A stretch of DNA of 64,000 nucleotides from the NCBI GenBank assembly GCA_001695595.3, contig MBPM02000177.1, positions 17,739 through 81,738 of the forward strand, written 5' to 3'. Source of the DNA: Plasmopara viticola. Its lineage: Eukaryota; Oomycota; Peronosporomycetes; Peronosporales; Peronosporaceae. Below the pieces are notes generated by a model. That model did not search any database. It saw nothing but the letters and a program-made list of their open reading frames with translations, and had not been told where the DNA came from. This document shows, in pieces, positions 49,567 through 59,876 of this stretch. The translations under genes and the position numbers were made by a program. Each line of letters opens with the position of its first letter. Position 1 is the stretch's first letter.

Positions 49567-49688
49567 CTGGATCAGACGTGGCTGGGGCGATTCAATACAC
49601 TGAGACCAAGACAGTTCAGTCTCCGATCTGGATCAGACGTGGCTGGGTCACTTTATAAGAGCCCAAGACGGTCCAGTCCATCTTTTCC
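49567..49688 (+). repeat. Two tandem 61-bp units upstream of the secreted-protein gene
   Basis: CTGGATCAGACGTGGCTGGG occurs at 49567 and again at 49628, each followed by a related CCAAGAC(A/G)GT(T/C)CAGTC block. The unit length is 61 bp. The repeats end about 130 bp before the ATG at 49820 and may carry promoter elements. Confidence 0.75.
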
Positions 49689-49819
49689 GACGACTGTACC
49701 CTCATAAAGATTCACTGGTTCTTGTCCATTCAGGAGCCAGCACCAAGTTGACCGTATTGCAGCACTGAGTGTACCGCTCGTTGAAGCGCATTCATTTCCC
49801 ATTCCTCGCAACTGACCTC

Positions 49820-51007
49820 ATGTGGCCACTCCCGTTCCTTCTGCTCCTGTGGGTCTGCGTCTGTACGGCGCACGGCAACTTAAAGGAGGAACCGAGTCAA
49901 GTGACAAGTGGTAGCAACGACGAGATCTACAATGTCTGTCCTGTCATCGTTGACTTTGCCAAAGAACAGGAAACGCTCTCGAACGCCGAACTCAAAGCCG
50001 ACGCCGCGGACGCAGCCATGTCGGCGTATTTACTGAGCCACCCAAACAATACGCTCTGGGACTACTTTAACATTGAGCTCGAGCAAATCCACGACAATTT
50101 CCTCAATCTGCCCCTGATCGGGCGACTTCAGCGCACCATCAAGAACGTCTTTAACTTTTCGTTGGATACAGCCATTGCCCTCGCGCAAATGATTGCTGAT
50201 ATCATCGAGTGGTTCCTCAACACCATTCGCCATCCTCTCGTCGGTATCCACCAAGTGATCGACTTTTTCAGTAATTTCGGCAAAAATCTCAAGGAACTCT
50301 GGGGTCTCATGAAAGTTGACCCGGCAAACACGGCCGAAAACATGGCGGGTGGCTTCCTCCTGCACATTGAGCATCACATGGCCGAGTTCACGGCCGAGTC
50401 GATCCTTATGATTGGCGCCGGGACCATGGTCATCCACGGCCTGATCCACAGTGCAGAAGCTATGGCAGGACAGTTGAGCGCGGCCGCTTCCAACACGCTG
50501 CTGTCCGTGCTCGTGTTCATCCACGCAATTGATGACCCGATCTTGATCGTCACTCCGCTCATCACGTCGATTCTCGATATGTCGGACGACCTCGTGAATG
50601 GTACCACCAACTACAACGTAACTACTGTGACTACGGACGCCGTCAAGCCTCTCGATACGTGTATGATTCCAGAGGAATTTCGCCCGAAATTTTCCACCCG
50701 CGACTTGTGTTTGAGCTCGAGCGTGTACGTTCGCCTCCTCCTCTTTGGCTCGACCAAACGCTCTGTAAAGATGACCAAGCCCGAACGCGTTGCTGCCTAC
50801 AACCGTTTCCACGACTTTGTGTGCTGTTTTCTCGAAGATCACGAATTCGAGGTGAATACCTTACGGACGGATAATGCAAAGTTTGAAAAAGATCTGATCA
50901 CGGTTCCCGTGAAGATGCAGAATTGCTCTCAACTCATGGGTCGTTACTCCGCTGACACAACGTGGCATCCCACAGCCAGCTATGAGACCACGACGAAGCA
51001 CGATTAA
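49820..51007 (+). CDS. Secreted protein of unknown family, 395 residues
   Basis: The chosen start at 49820 gives a clean signal peptide, MWPLPFLLLLWVCVCTAHG, with cleavage likely after Gly or nearby; the upstream GTG-frame codons add nothing. The mature protein is acidic-to-neutral, intronless, and rich in amphipathic helix-like stretches (for example residues 75-180). Several N-glycosylation sequons (NNT, NFS, NGT, NVT, NCS) suggest passage through the ER. A hydrophobic stretch around ILMIGAGTMVIHGLIH could be membrane associated. Cys residues are few. There is no RxLR, dEER, LFLAK or WY signature. GC content and codon use are higher and more ordered than the flanks, which supports a real gene. 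I recognise no known domain; it could be an apoplastic or cell-surface protein. Confidence 0.78.
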   Translation: MWPLPFLLLLWVCVCTAHGNLKEEPSQVTSGSNDEIYNVCPVIVDFAKEQETLSNAELKADAADAAMSAYLLSHPNNTLWDYFNIELEQIHDNFLNLPLIGRLQRTIKNVFNFSLDTAIALAQMIADIIEWFLNTIRHPLVGIHQVIDFFSNFGKNLKELWGLMKVDPANTAENMAGGFLLHIEHHMAEFTAESILMIGAGTMVIHGLIHSAEAMAGQLSAAASNTLLSVLVFIHAIDDPILIVTPLITSILDMSDDLVNGTTNYNVTTVTTDAVKPLDTCMIPEEFRPKFSTRDLCLSSSVYVRLLLFGSTKRSVKMTKPERVAAYNRFHDFVCCFLEDHEFEVNTLRTDNAKFEKDLITVPVKMQNCSQLMGRYSADTTWHPTASYETTTKHD

Positions 51008-52282
51008 GCACTACATAGATGGCTATTTTTGTATTCAGGCTTCTTTTTATGATATCCACTTGCTTTAGACTACAAAAGTGAGCAGGTAATAGGAGAATAA
51101 CGTATTAAAACTTCACTACATCTGAAATGCTTGTGGTTTTTTTATTGTTTTTTCAACACATCTGCCGAGTCTTTCAATCAAGCAGGTAATTAACAAGGTG
51201 GATGGAAGTTGGTAGCTGCATTGTTTTCAGTTGGCAGTAAAGACGTCTATTGACATAAACTTGCTGTGCAGCACGCATTAGTTAGTAAGATTGTTGCAGT
51301 TCCAAAGTGCATTTAAATCATGCCAGATCACGCATACTTGCGCATGAATTACACCCTTGTCGATGCAAGGAAAAAGAACCGAGAGGTATCTTGCAGGTTG
51401 AGCCGGATAGCAGAATTAAAGTCTTTGGGCAGATATGGAGGCCATCACGCACGTGCATGCTCCTGCCTCATCATCATTACAGAGCTGACATTGCGTTTAA
51501 AAAATAAAGGCTCACCACTTTCTTCGTGACTTTATAACGTTCGGCGGGCCTTTCCCACAAAATCAAAACGTATCAGGATTATCGCGAACTTGGCAACGCG
51601 ATAACGTAATACAATACAATACAATAAAGTAATGAGGTAAGGCAAAGCCAAAAACTAAATTTATCGTAGTTCTAGTCAGATAAAGTGACGGTATGTTTGA
51701 AACATCACTCACACAATATAATAATATTGACTAAGCCCAGGCCATCAAACGATCTCAAAACCATTTACAATTGCAGCACGAAAGCCAGGAGTCACGTAAA
51801 GGTACTGACTTGTCATGCTAATACACAACTGTGAGTGAGGAGCAATAATTTATGAGCTATCGACAAAGTTTTCGTGGCCTTATTGCACGCGTTCAAATTG
51901 ATTGCGTCTACTAAGTACCTAAATTTTAATTTTAAGCACACAGCTTTTTTGTATCCTCTATGCCTTTGTTGATGGCCTTACACTACTACGCATGTCAGTG
52001 AAATGTGTTAAGCCACAAAAATGTACGAAAGGAATCGGCCAAGCCGAGTGACTACACAAAGCTCAAAAGAAATTTTCGCCGAAGCGAGTATTCGTACTAG
52101 CAAAACCAAAGGTTACGTACCAAATGATGATTACATAATGCTTATGATACTGTTGAAGATGGTCGCAATTATTCAACCACAACAGCTCGAATCAAAGAAG
52201 CGCCAGCCAGAGGCAATCGATAATCTTATGTCTCAAAAAGTCGTTGTTATATAATTGTCTGGTCTACATATTTTTCCACATA
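51008..52282. other. Intergenic, nothing coding recognised
   Basis: AT-rich. The minus-strand copy of the 39-bp repeat shared with 59125-59163 lies at 51587-51625. Confidence 0.45.
51587..51625 (-). repeat. 39-bp repeat shared with 59125-59163
   Basis: The reverse complement of this stretch equals 59125-59163. It includes three ATTGT units and GTTATCGCGTTGCC. Similarity beyond the 39 bp is not obvious. Confidence 0.65.
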
Positions 52283-52475
52283 GGTGCACACGAAAGCCTC
52301 CCTTGCGACAGCCCTCAGACTCCATCTGTTCGTCATCAACTTTCACTCCGTCAGTCTTTGCCTGAAACTGCATCGGATAATTTTGTTGCGCCTCGACTCG
52401 CCGAGTTCGCCGTCTCTGAGATCCAATCGCACGGATGTTGCTGTCCAACTTGCGCTTTGTACTATGTGTCTACAA
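52283..52475 (+). repeat. Dispersed repeat family, copy A
   Basis: About 190 bp resembling 54003-54195 and, inverted, 54549-54690. Shared blocks include TCCGTCAGT, TTGTTGCGC and CTTGCGC(C/T)TTG. Overlaps a 169-codon frame (52244-52753) whose GDFN motif is not enough to call an endonuclease. Confidence 0.6.
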
Positions 52476-54002
52476 CTATCACTCAAATGAGGATTTCACG
52501 CCTCAATTGTGCAATAATACCCCGTTCCTGGATACCGTATTGCATTCTGATTGAGAAAACACAAGCAAAATTCCTCGAGGGATTTACGGGCCTTGTCTTC
52601 TTGATTAAAGACTGCAACAAAGCTGTTGGTCCCGTATTAATGGGCGACTTCAATAACAACAAAGTGGGTTATTCATTTAAAATTACCATCGTGCATGAAA
52701 ACTTCTTTCTACTAATTAGCGTTAAGCAAGACCATGTTCAGCTTTTCCACTAGCTAAGTACTGTCATCTCATTTATGTTTAAAAGATCACTGTGCTGGTC
52801 TCAGACGGATTGGTAGGAGCAACTCAGAGCAGCAAACACAAGGTTTATGTAGCCCAAGCTGATTTTTATCATTTAGACTTAAATGGTGACCTCATTGATA
52901 TTATAAAACAGAAGGGGGGCGAAAAAGATAAAAAAATTCAGTATTGGTGCAAACTTAATCGTGAATTATAAATTGATGCTCACGAGAAGATCGCACATCC
53001 GGTGCTCACCTCATCTGTGCAAGGTGTTGTGTGACATGGTCACAAAAAGACGCATACAAATATACGTAATTTTGCATCAGATATGTACAAAGCAGAAAGC
53101 GTGCCGTTTACTAGTTGACTTCGAAATGAAATCACTTGTTTCATACATACCATTAAACGAGTTTTTGGTGTGAATGCCGTTCTGTCTAATTCAAGTAAGC
53201 ACAGTATTTGCTGAAATGACGTTTACGTTGACTATAGCGATCAAACATCAGTTCTTGTATACTTTTCGAAAAGCGCTTGTTTGAATTGCAATTCTTCTGC
53301 GAAGAAGGATAAGTTCCACAAATGTATCACTCTTTGCTTAGCCTTTGCCGGTCTTATAGCGCGATCATGTGAGCACGCCATTTGTGCATTCCACGTATTA
53401 AGCTAGCTAAGACAGTTTTACGACGTGGGCCATCAAGCTGTTGCATAACCACTCGTTTGTCATGCCGTTGAACAAATATGTGCGGGGTTCTCAATGCACA
53501 TGCATTATCTATAAATTTGCCATGGCCTAATTGTACACGTTTGTAATTCACGCATCTACCGAATGTCCAAAAACTATCAGAGAGGTCCGAAAATAGCTAA
53601 TTGTGGTTCGTGTCTCAGTTAGTGAGTTTACGTGTTTGCGCATATGCCTGGTGAAACAATTGTTATCTTGTAAGCCGCAAAAGCATTATCTTTTGTTATC
53701 GAAGCCACAACAAGTAAGTACATCAAACTTGAAGAGCTTTTTCACCAGAGCTCATGATCGTCCTATTCGTACACACATCAATCGGAGGCATTTTATCCTG
53801 TAAATAATAATTACGTAGTGGTTTCAATTACGTTAAAGATTATTACGGCTGTTAATCACAATGTACAATTTTATCGACTAGCTCAGCCAAAAACGGATTA
53901 GCGCCTCAGCTCTCAGCCCGAGATATTTGGTGAGATTTGATCTCATAGAGTCATTTGTATACCAGCTGTCTGACCTGGTTTTCAGCTTGGCTATTCCTGC
54001 AT

Positions 54003-54195
54003 AAGTGCATACGAAAAGCTCCCTTTCGATAGGTCGTCAACTCGCACTCTCCGTCAGTAGTCGTCTCTGACCGCTTCGAATCTTCTTGTTGCGCTGATTT
54101 CGCCTCGACCCGCTGAATTCAACGCCTCTCAAATTTAAGCTGACGGACTTTTCTGTTCAATTTGCGCCTTGCACTATGTGTTAACGTTTTTATGC
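54003..54195 (+). repeat. Dispersed repeat family, copy B
   Basis: It aligns with copy A over GTGCA(C/T)ACGAAA, the CTCCGTCAGT block, TTGTTGCGC and GCACTATGTG. It is more degraded than copy A. Confidence 0.6.
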
Positions 54196-54548
54196 GCTCT
54201 TAGTATGTACAGCTTGATGAGGTTTTGGAGAAAGCTCGTAGTAACTTGAAGCCCAGACTCGTTCGAAGCCTACACAAGTGACTGATTCAACTTAAAAAGC
54301 AATTAGAAGCGTGAGATGTCTACCGCACGAAGTCGTGAGATTTAAAGCTGTAAGCCTCGCAACGCAAAGTATACCTGATGCACGACAAATTGTGGCTGCA
54401 GTCCGAAAGATAAGAGAGTAGGCTCGTAAATCGCTTAAAGATTGCTACCTACGTCCTCTCTTTCAAAATGCAATATTATACGGCGTAATGTTAATAAATG
54501 AAGGTGCGTATTTTCTAATACAATAAGAGCGAAAGGCGTAGACATAGT

Positions 54549-54690
54549 ATGCAAAGCGCAATTTGGACAGCAACATCCGTGATGATAGATCTGAGAGACA
54601 ATGAAACCGGCAATGTCGGCGCAGCCAACTTATTTATAGCGACCAGGGGCGTAGACTGACGGAGAGTGCGAGTGGACGTCAAGGCAGACA
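54549..54690 (-). repeat. Dispersed repeat family, copy C (inverted)
   Basis: The plus-strand sequence GCGCAATTTGGACAGCAACA is the reverse complement of the end of copy A, and AGACTGACGGAGAG matches the complement of its start. With copy B it forms a large inverted pair. Confidence 0.6.
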
Positions 54691-56337
54691 GATCGTGCTA
54701 ATCTGAAGCCGTGAAATCTTTCAGCTATTTAGAAAATTAGTAGCCGCTAAGTTGTGGCTCTAACAAACCTGTGCATGTCTAGAAAGATCAATTATGCTAA
54801 ACTGAGGCCGTGAGACATAACAATCCTTTGAAAATTCGTTTTAATTAAATGAGGCTCTAACGCATCTGTGTATACAAACGAGTCTGAGCGCTATCGCAAA
54901 GTGTGCACTTGGGCGGGAGACCATAAAGCTAGTCTCCTTATATACAATATTAGAGTTTGAGACCTAATGTCACTTGAATTTTCTGGCTAAGAGCTAGGGC
55001 GCAAATTCTTGTTAGGCGTAGCCAGTATTCGGATCGTACGTTTTGACGGACGGCTGTGACCATCTCCGACAGCATTTTAACCGCTCCGTACTTGCTAATA
55101 TTTACATTTGTAGAGTAAGTAATCTTTGTTGTTGTTTGTACAAAAAGGCCTTCCATGTGCTTCGGCGAAAATCTTTCTCAAGATCCATGTAGTCACTTGA
55201 CTCGGCTACGAGGTCAGAAACTTCTTCGGTTTTCGTGGCCTGAATTAAGATCGAACTTCTATCAGACACTTTGTCTTGACATACGCAAAAGCGTAAGCAA
55301 ATCAGCTAAGGCATATGACACACACATCAGCCTATTCCCAACCTTTCTGATAAAGTCATTTTTAGGTGATTTGTGGATGTGGTTGTGCACAATACGGTCA
55401 TATGAAATTTTTAGATAATGCATGGTGCATTGGCTCCTCATTCGCATTTGTGCATCGGTATGAGAAGTGCGCGTAAAGTTGTTTTCGTGCTGCTATTGTC
55501 GATGATTATGAGATAATTTGATAACCTGAGTCGTGATCTGCGCTTTTTCGCTATACAAACGGGAAGGGCGACGCAAATAGTAGAGGAGCAGAAAGTATTC
55601 TTTACCTTTTAGAAGCTGAACCAGTAAAACTTTCTTGTAACTATGAAACGCGTACCATTACAATGGGAGTTTTTTGTGAATGTTATTTTTTTTAATCAGA
55701 AAAAAGCACAGTGTTTACTTGAATGACATTCATGATGGCTTAAGCAAATAAAAGTTAGCTCTTACATATTGTTATCGCGAGAGCTTAAATTTCTGTTACA
55801 ATTTACTTCAGAAGTCAACATCTCTTAATGCAGTCATTTTAGCGTAAGTAGATTAAACGTATTTATGCTTTTTTGTTACAAGGGCACACAACACCTTGCA
55901 TAAAGGTGAGCAAACGTTTGGGCTAGGTATATTTCTGTTTAGTTTGACGGACTTTGCTCTGGAGCCGGGTGCTCAACTGTTTTTTAAAGCTTCATGCCGC
56001 TCGTATCTAAAAATTTAAATCACGCCATCAAGGATACGGCTCGTGGAGAGATTACGAGTCCGGATGGCTTGCCAGCAAAATATTGTCAATTCTTTCTCCC
56101 CAGTCGGGCGCTGGCGCTTAACTTAATTAATGCTTTCCAACTCTGGTTCGACTGCATGAACAAAATTTAACTTTGCTCTTGTTTATTACTGCTGCACAAA
56201 CACGGTGAAAGTAAGCTCAAGAGCATTTTGCGACCGCAACGCAGGCCATCAGAACTCTTAATGAAGCTTCTCATAATTCAATCGCTCTATTCGATAAGAG
56301 CACCCCTTAATAATGGGCGCTCTAACTATCGCTTTCC
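54691..56337. other. Intergenic, nothing coding recognised
   Basis: No domain-bearing frames. The last 200 bases before 56338 should hold the promoter of the next gene, but no clear Inr is seen. Confidence 0.4.
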
Positions 56338-58008
56338 ATGGTTTCGATCGGTTCTCGCTCTCCCGTTTACGGGCGGCACGGAATGGTGGCGTGCTCGCAG
56401 CCTCTGGCCTCCGAGATCGGTCTTCGTATATTAAAGCAAGGTGGCAACGCGGTGGATGCCGCTATTGCCATAACAGCGGCTCTGAGCGTCACCGAACCGT
56501 GTTCGACCGGTCTAGGCGGCGATTGTTCCCTGCTTTATTTTGACGCCAAATCGAAGCAAGTTCGAGGACTGAATGGAAGCGGTCGTAGCCCGGCAGCCCT
56601 TACAACGACTCAAGCGGTCCAAGACCTTGGTGAAGACGCGACAGTGATCCCAAGTAGCCACGGCCACGCTGTCACGGTGCCCGGGGCAGTCGCAGGGTGG
56701 GCAGATGCTATCGAAGCGTGGGGGACTTTACGGATGACTGACGTTCTACGTCCATCGATTCAATTAGCACGTGAAGGGTTTCCTGTAAGTCCGTTGACTG
56801 CAGAGAGTTGGAAACAGGGCAAGAATCAATTATCGCAAGGTCCGCATGCTGCAGAGCTGTTGAATGATCAAGGCAAAGCGCCAAAAGCTGGCGAGCTTTT
56901 TAAGAATGAGCCTTTAGCTAATTGTTTGGAAGAAATTGGTAAAAATGGAAAGCGCGCGTTTTACGAAAAAGGACGGATTGCTCAAGCTATCTTAAATATT
57001 GTAAGCGAGAAAGGAGGGGTGATGACCCTCGACGATTTCAAAAGTCATAAATCGCAGTTTATCACGCCCATCAGCACGCGATTTCATGGACTTGACGTCC
57101 ATGAAGTTCCACCCAATGGACAAGGAATTACCGCGTTGTTAGCGCTTAATATCCTTACGCAATTGATCAAAGATGAGAAAGTACCCGCACAAGGTACTGC
57201 TGAATTCGTACACTTACAGATTGAAGCGCTTCGCCTTGCGTTTGCCGACGCGAAGTGGTTTGTGAGTGACATGGAACACAACACGTCACTCCCTGTGTCA
57301 GAATTATTAAGTGAGTGGTACGCTCAAAAGCGTGCAATGCTGGTGAACCGTACAAAGGCAGCCATTGATCCAAAACACGGCAGTCCAGCATTGGGCAGTG
57401 AGACCGTGAGTTTCCAAGTCATTGATGGTCGAGGCAATGCCGTGTCGATGGTCAATAGCAACTACGAAGGATTCGGGACGGGGCTTATACCTCACAATTG
57501 TGGCTTTTCTTTGCAGAATCGTGGCTGCAACTTTGAATTACACGGTCATAAAGTGGGTCATCCCAACGCGCTGGCGCCACGGAAGCGGCCATACCATACC
57601 ATTATTCCTGGATTGTTGACTTTTGCCCACTCGGGAGAGTTGCATTCGAGCTTTTCCGTCATGGGGGGCTTTATGCAGCCTCAAGGCCACGTGCAAGTGC
57701 TTAGCAACATGCTGTTGCATAGCATGAATCCGCAAGAAGCGCTGGATGCTCCACGCTTTTGTATCGATGTGGACCATTTTACGACTCTAGGAGGCAAAGA
57801 ACGAGACAGTTGCGTCTTGGTTGAAACTGACCTGGGAGCAGACGTGATTGCAGCACTTCGTGACGAGTTTGGCCATCGTATGAAAGAGGTAAAAGGACTG
57901 GAACGTGCAGTGTTTGGTCGCGGTCAGATTATTGTACGTGATCCACACACGGGGGTACTGTGCGCTGGCTCCGATGGACGGGCTGATGGGTGCGCCATGG
58001 GCTGGTAA
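56338..58008 (+). CDS. Gamma-glutamyltransferase family protein, oxamate-amidohydrolase type
   Basis: A 556-residue intronless frame with an N-terminal GGT block (MVACSQPLASEIGLRILKQG, GGNAVDAAIA) and the CSTGLGGD segment. The small-subunit start is GSETVSFQVIDGRGNAVSM: Thr at this place is the autoprocessing nucleophile. NSNYEGFGTGLIPHNCGF, QNRGCNF and the late GGFMQPQGHVQV follow. This set of blocks is typical of the YwrD/HpxW subgroup that splits amides such as oxamate, not of the eukaryotic glutathione-degrading enzymes. There is no signal peptide or membrane anchor at the chosen ATG, so the enzyme is predicted to be cytosolic. Lack of introns and bacterial-type sequence suggest possible horizontal transfer; a gene tree would decide. 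Confidence 0.9.
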   Translation: MVSIGSRSPVYGRHGMVACSQPLASEIGLRILKQGGNAVDAAIAITAALSVTEPCSTGLGGDCSLLYFDAKSKQVRGLNGSGRSPAALTTTQAVQDLGEDATVIPSSHGHAVTVPGAVAGWADAIEAWGTLRMTDVLRPSIQLAREGFPVSPLTAESWKQGKNQLSQGPHAAELLNDQGKAPKAGELFKNEPLANCLEEIGKNGKRAFYEKGRIAQAILNIVSEKGGVMTLDDFKSHKSQFITPISTRFHGLDVHEVPPNGQGITALLALNILTQLIKDEKVPAQGTAEFVHLQIEALRLAFADAKWFVSDMEHNTSLPVSELLSEWYAQKRAMLVNRTKAAIDPKHGSPALGSETVSFQVIDGRGNAVSMVNSNYEGFGTGLIPHNCGFSLQNRGCNFELHGHKVGHPNALAPRKRPYHTIIPGLLTFAHSGELHSSFSVMGGFMQPQGHVQVLSNMLLHSMNPQEALDAPRFCIDVDHFTTLGGKERDSCVLVETDLGADVIAALRDEFGHRMKEVKGLERAVFGRGQIIVRDPHTGVLCAGSDGRADGCAMGW

Positions 58009-58555
58009 TCTTTCGCTCTAGCTGATTAAGTGTGAAAGTATTGTAATTGTCGACGCTAAAAACAGCTCAGTTGCTCACAACTCGTGGTTTGAAGTGTTGT
58101 CTGTGTTGTTAAAAAGCTATTCTAATTATTTAAGATAGTGTCTTAATCACGTGGTGGTCTGTTAAAGGGGAATTGGGCAATTAGGTTTCTAAAGCGCTTC
58201 CATCGTCATTAAGAGCGGCATCGACACTATTCAATTGCTGTCGACTATACTTCTCGCTACAAGACGTGGATTGTCACTCTTTTAAATGAGCAGTAACTGA
58301 GTTAATTAGGGAACGCGCCTGTTTAGTACTACGTCGAAACTCGGCCTTTTTGTGTGGTCTGCTCTTCAAGCAGAGCCGCGTAATTTTTAATGGTCCTCGT
58401 TGTTGCTAAGATGAAACTTAAAACACTGTGGCTCTACTACGTCGTCTTCATCAAGCCTAGAAACTTCGTTACAAGCAACTCACTTTAAATCCTGGGCACA
58501 AACATAAGAAATTGAGACACGGTCTGCTCATTGTCTGCTACGTTGATTGTTCGCA
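58009..58555. other. Intergenic, nothing recognised
   Basis: Short frames only. Confidence 0.4.
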
Positions 58556-58831
58556 ATGTGCCCCGCTATTGTTGGACTGTACGACGCGAGGGCAGGATTC
58601 GAGCAGCGCATTGGCTGCATCTGTTTCTCTTTGGCCTCGCACTCAAAATCGCAGTGCGTGGAATGCAACGACGATTCATTTTGTTTGCACTGCGGTCGTG
58701 TCTTGTACGACTTGTGCTTCGTGCACGGGGCAATGCCTGGCGTACAAATGATTGGCAATGAAGTAACGAAAACGACCGCTAAGTTGCATTTCAACAATAG
58801 GGGCTGTCTTTACATAGGGTGGATACATTGA
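58556..58831 (+). CDS. Small Cys-rich ORF, possible zinc-binding protein or remnant
   Basis: A 91-residue ATG frame with Cys34-x2-Cys37-x5-Cys43-x2-Cys46-x7-Cys54-x2-His57, a spacing that could bind zinc, as in B-box-like or other treble-clef modules. Two more Cys lie at 21 and 23. The C-terminal third looks random. Competing frames overlap on both strands. It could be an exon of a larger gene; no splice partners were identified. Confidence 0.3.
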   Translation: MCPAIVGLYDARAGFEQRIGCICFSLASHSKSQCVECNDDSFCLHCGRVLYDLCFVHGAMPGVQMIGNEVTKTTAKLHFNNRGCLYIGWIH

Positions 58832-59851
58832 TTGACAGGGAGGGGAGGTAGTGACATTGAGTGCACACTTAGGTTTTATCGTCGCTGTCTTACCCTAAAG
58901 TAAGACAGAAGCACGTTTAGTGATGAAATTTAAAACTGTTAATGTCACGCTCATAGATAGCAATCATTGTAGGTTAAATAATAACACTCGGCCCTTTATG
59001 ATGAGATTTACCAGAAGCCGGCCCGCATTACGATAATAGACCTCGCGCCATTGCAGAACCGGCATATAAGAACCGTTTCTTCTTTGAAATTCGGACGAGG
59101 GAATCGTCCCCCAACTCAGACTTCATTGTATTGTATTGTATTACGTTATCGCGTTGCCAAGTTATGCACGTGCTAGGCTCAGTCTGGCTAGTCCACGGCA
59201 TAGAGTGGTGTCTGCATACGTCAGGTCTCGTTCGGCGGGCAGTGCAGCCAGCACCGAGGTCGTGAGGGTTTTCCATTACTTTGTTTAGCTCTGACTTGGT
59301 TAGAGCCCAGGTGGCGCCCTGGTGCTGGAGACCGTCGCGTCGAGGGTGAGACTCGTTAGAGACCTGCAGATGCCCGAGAGCACCTGCCCGAAGCGCGCGA
59401 GCATTCAGCCCCCGCGCTTGGAAGGAGGGCGTCACCCCAACCTTTTCCGAAGTCTTAGACTTCATGTAGAATGATACGTCGTCTGATTTAATTTTTGCGT
59501 AAAATGGTCATTTTAGGTGTATTTATCAATGTCGACAACTTACGGAGTGTTAGTCGCCTTTTTTTGTCGACCCACAAAAAAATTAGCATGAGACACTGTG
59601 GACCTCCTACGAGATTGCCCAAGATTTTCAGCGCTAATTGTCTGGAGTGCACTTCGTGACCAGCTGTGAGATGTAGTGCTTTAGATTCGCTACAATTAGT
59701 ACAATAAGTACAAACGTGAAGGGTCTGAACTTTTCGTATACTTACAAGTAAAGTTTTTTTTACATAAATCAATTTATAGCGCATTTACGCTCCAGGTTGT
59801 CTTTACTAAGTACGTTAATGATATCTCATGTGTTTGGATTTTCTATCCGTG
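58832..59851. other. Intergenic with repeat end
   Basis: A GC-rich block at about 59,200-59,460 may be part of a retrotransposon end. A frame on the minus strand (59028-59465) has no known domain. Confidence 0.35.
59125..59163 (+). repeat. 39-bp repeat shared with 51587-51625
   Basis: Exact inverted match to 51587-51625. It is followed by a GC-rich block to about 59,460 that may be the rest of the element. Confidence 0.65.
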
Positions 59852-59869
59852 TCATTTTCATTTGTATTC
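59852..59869 (+). promoter_or_regulatory. Inr/flanking element of the carboxypeptidase gene
   Basis: TCATTTTCATTTGTATTC resembles the oomycete initiator followed by the flanking motif. It ends 7 bp before the ATG at 59877, which would give a very short leader. Confidence 0.45.
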
Positions 59870-59876
59870 TTAACGC

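Noticed and set aside
50030..50842. 270-codon minus-strand frame
   Set aside because: It is a shadow of the secreted-protein gene on the plus strand, which has the signal peptide and natural composition.
52244..52753. GDFN motif as evidence of a LINE endonuclease
   Set aside because: Only the four-residue motif is present; the other endonuclease blocks and a reverse transcriptase are absent, and the frame overlaps a repeat.
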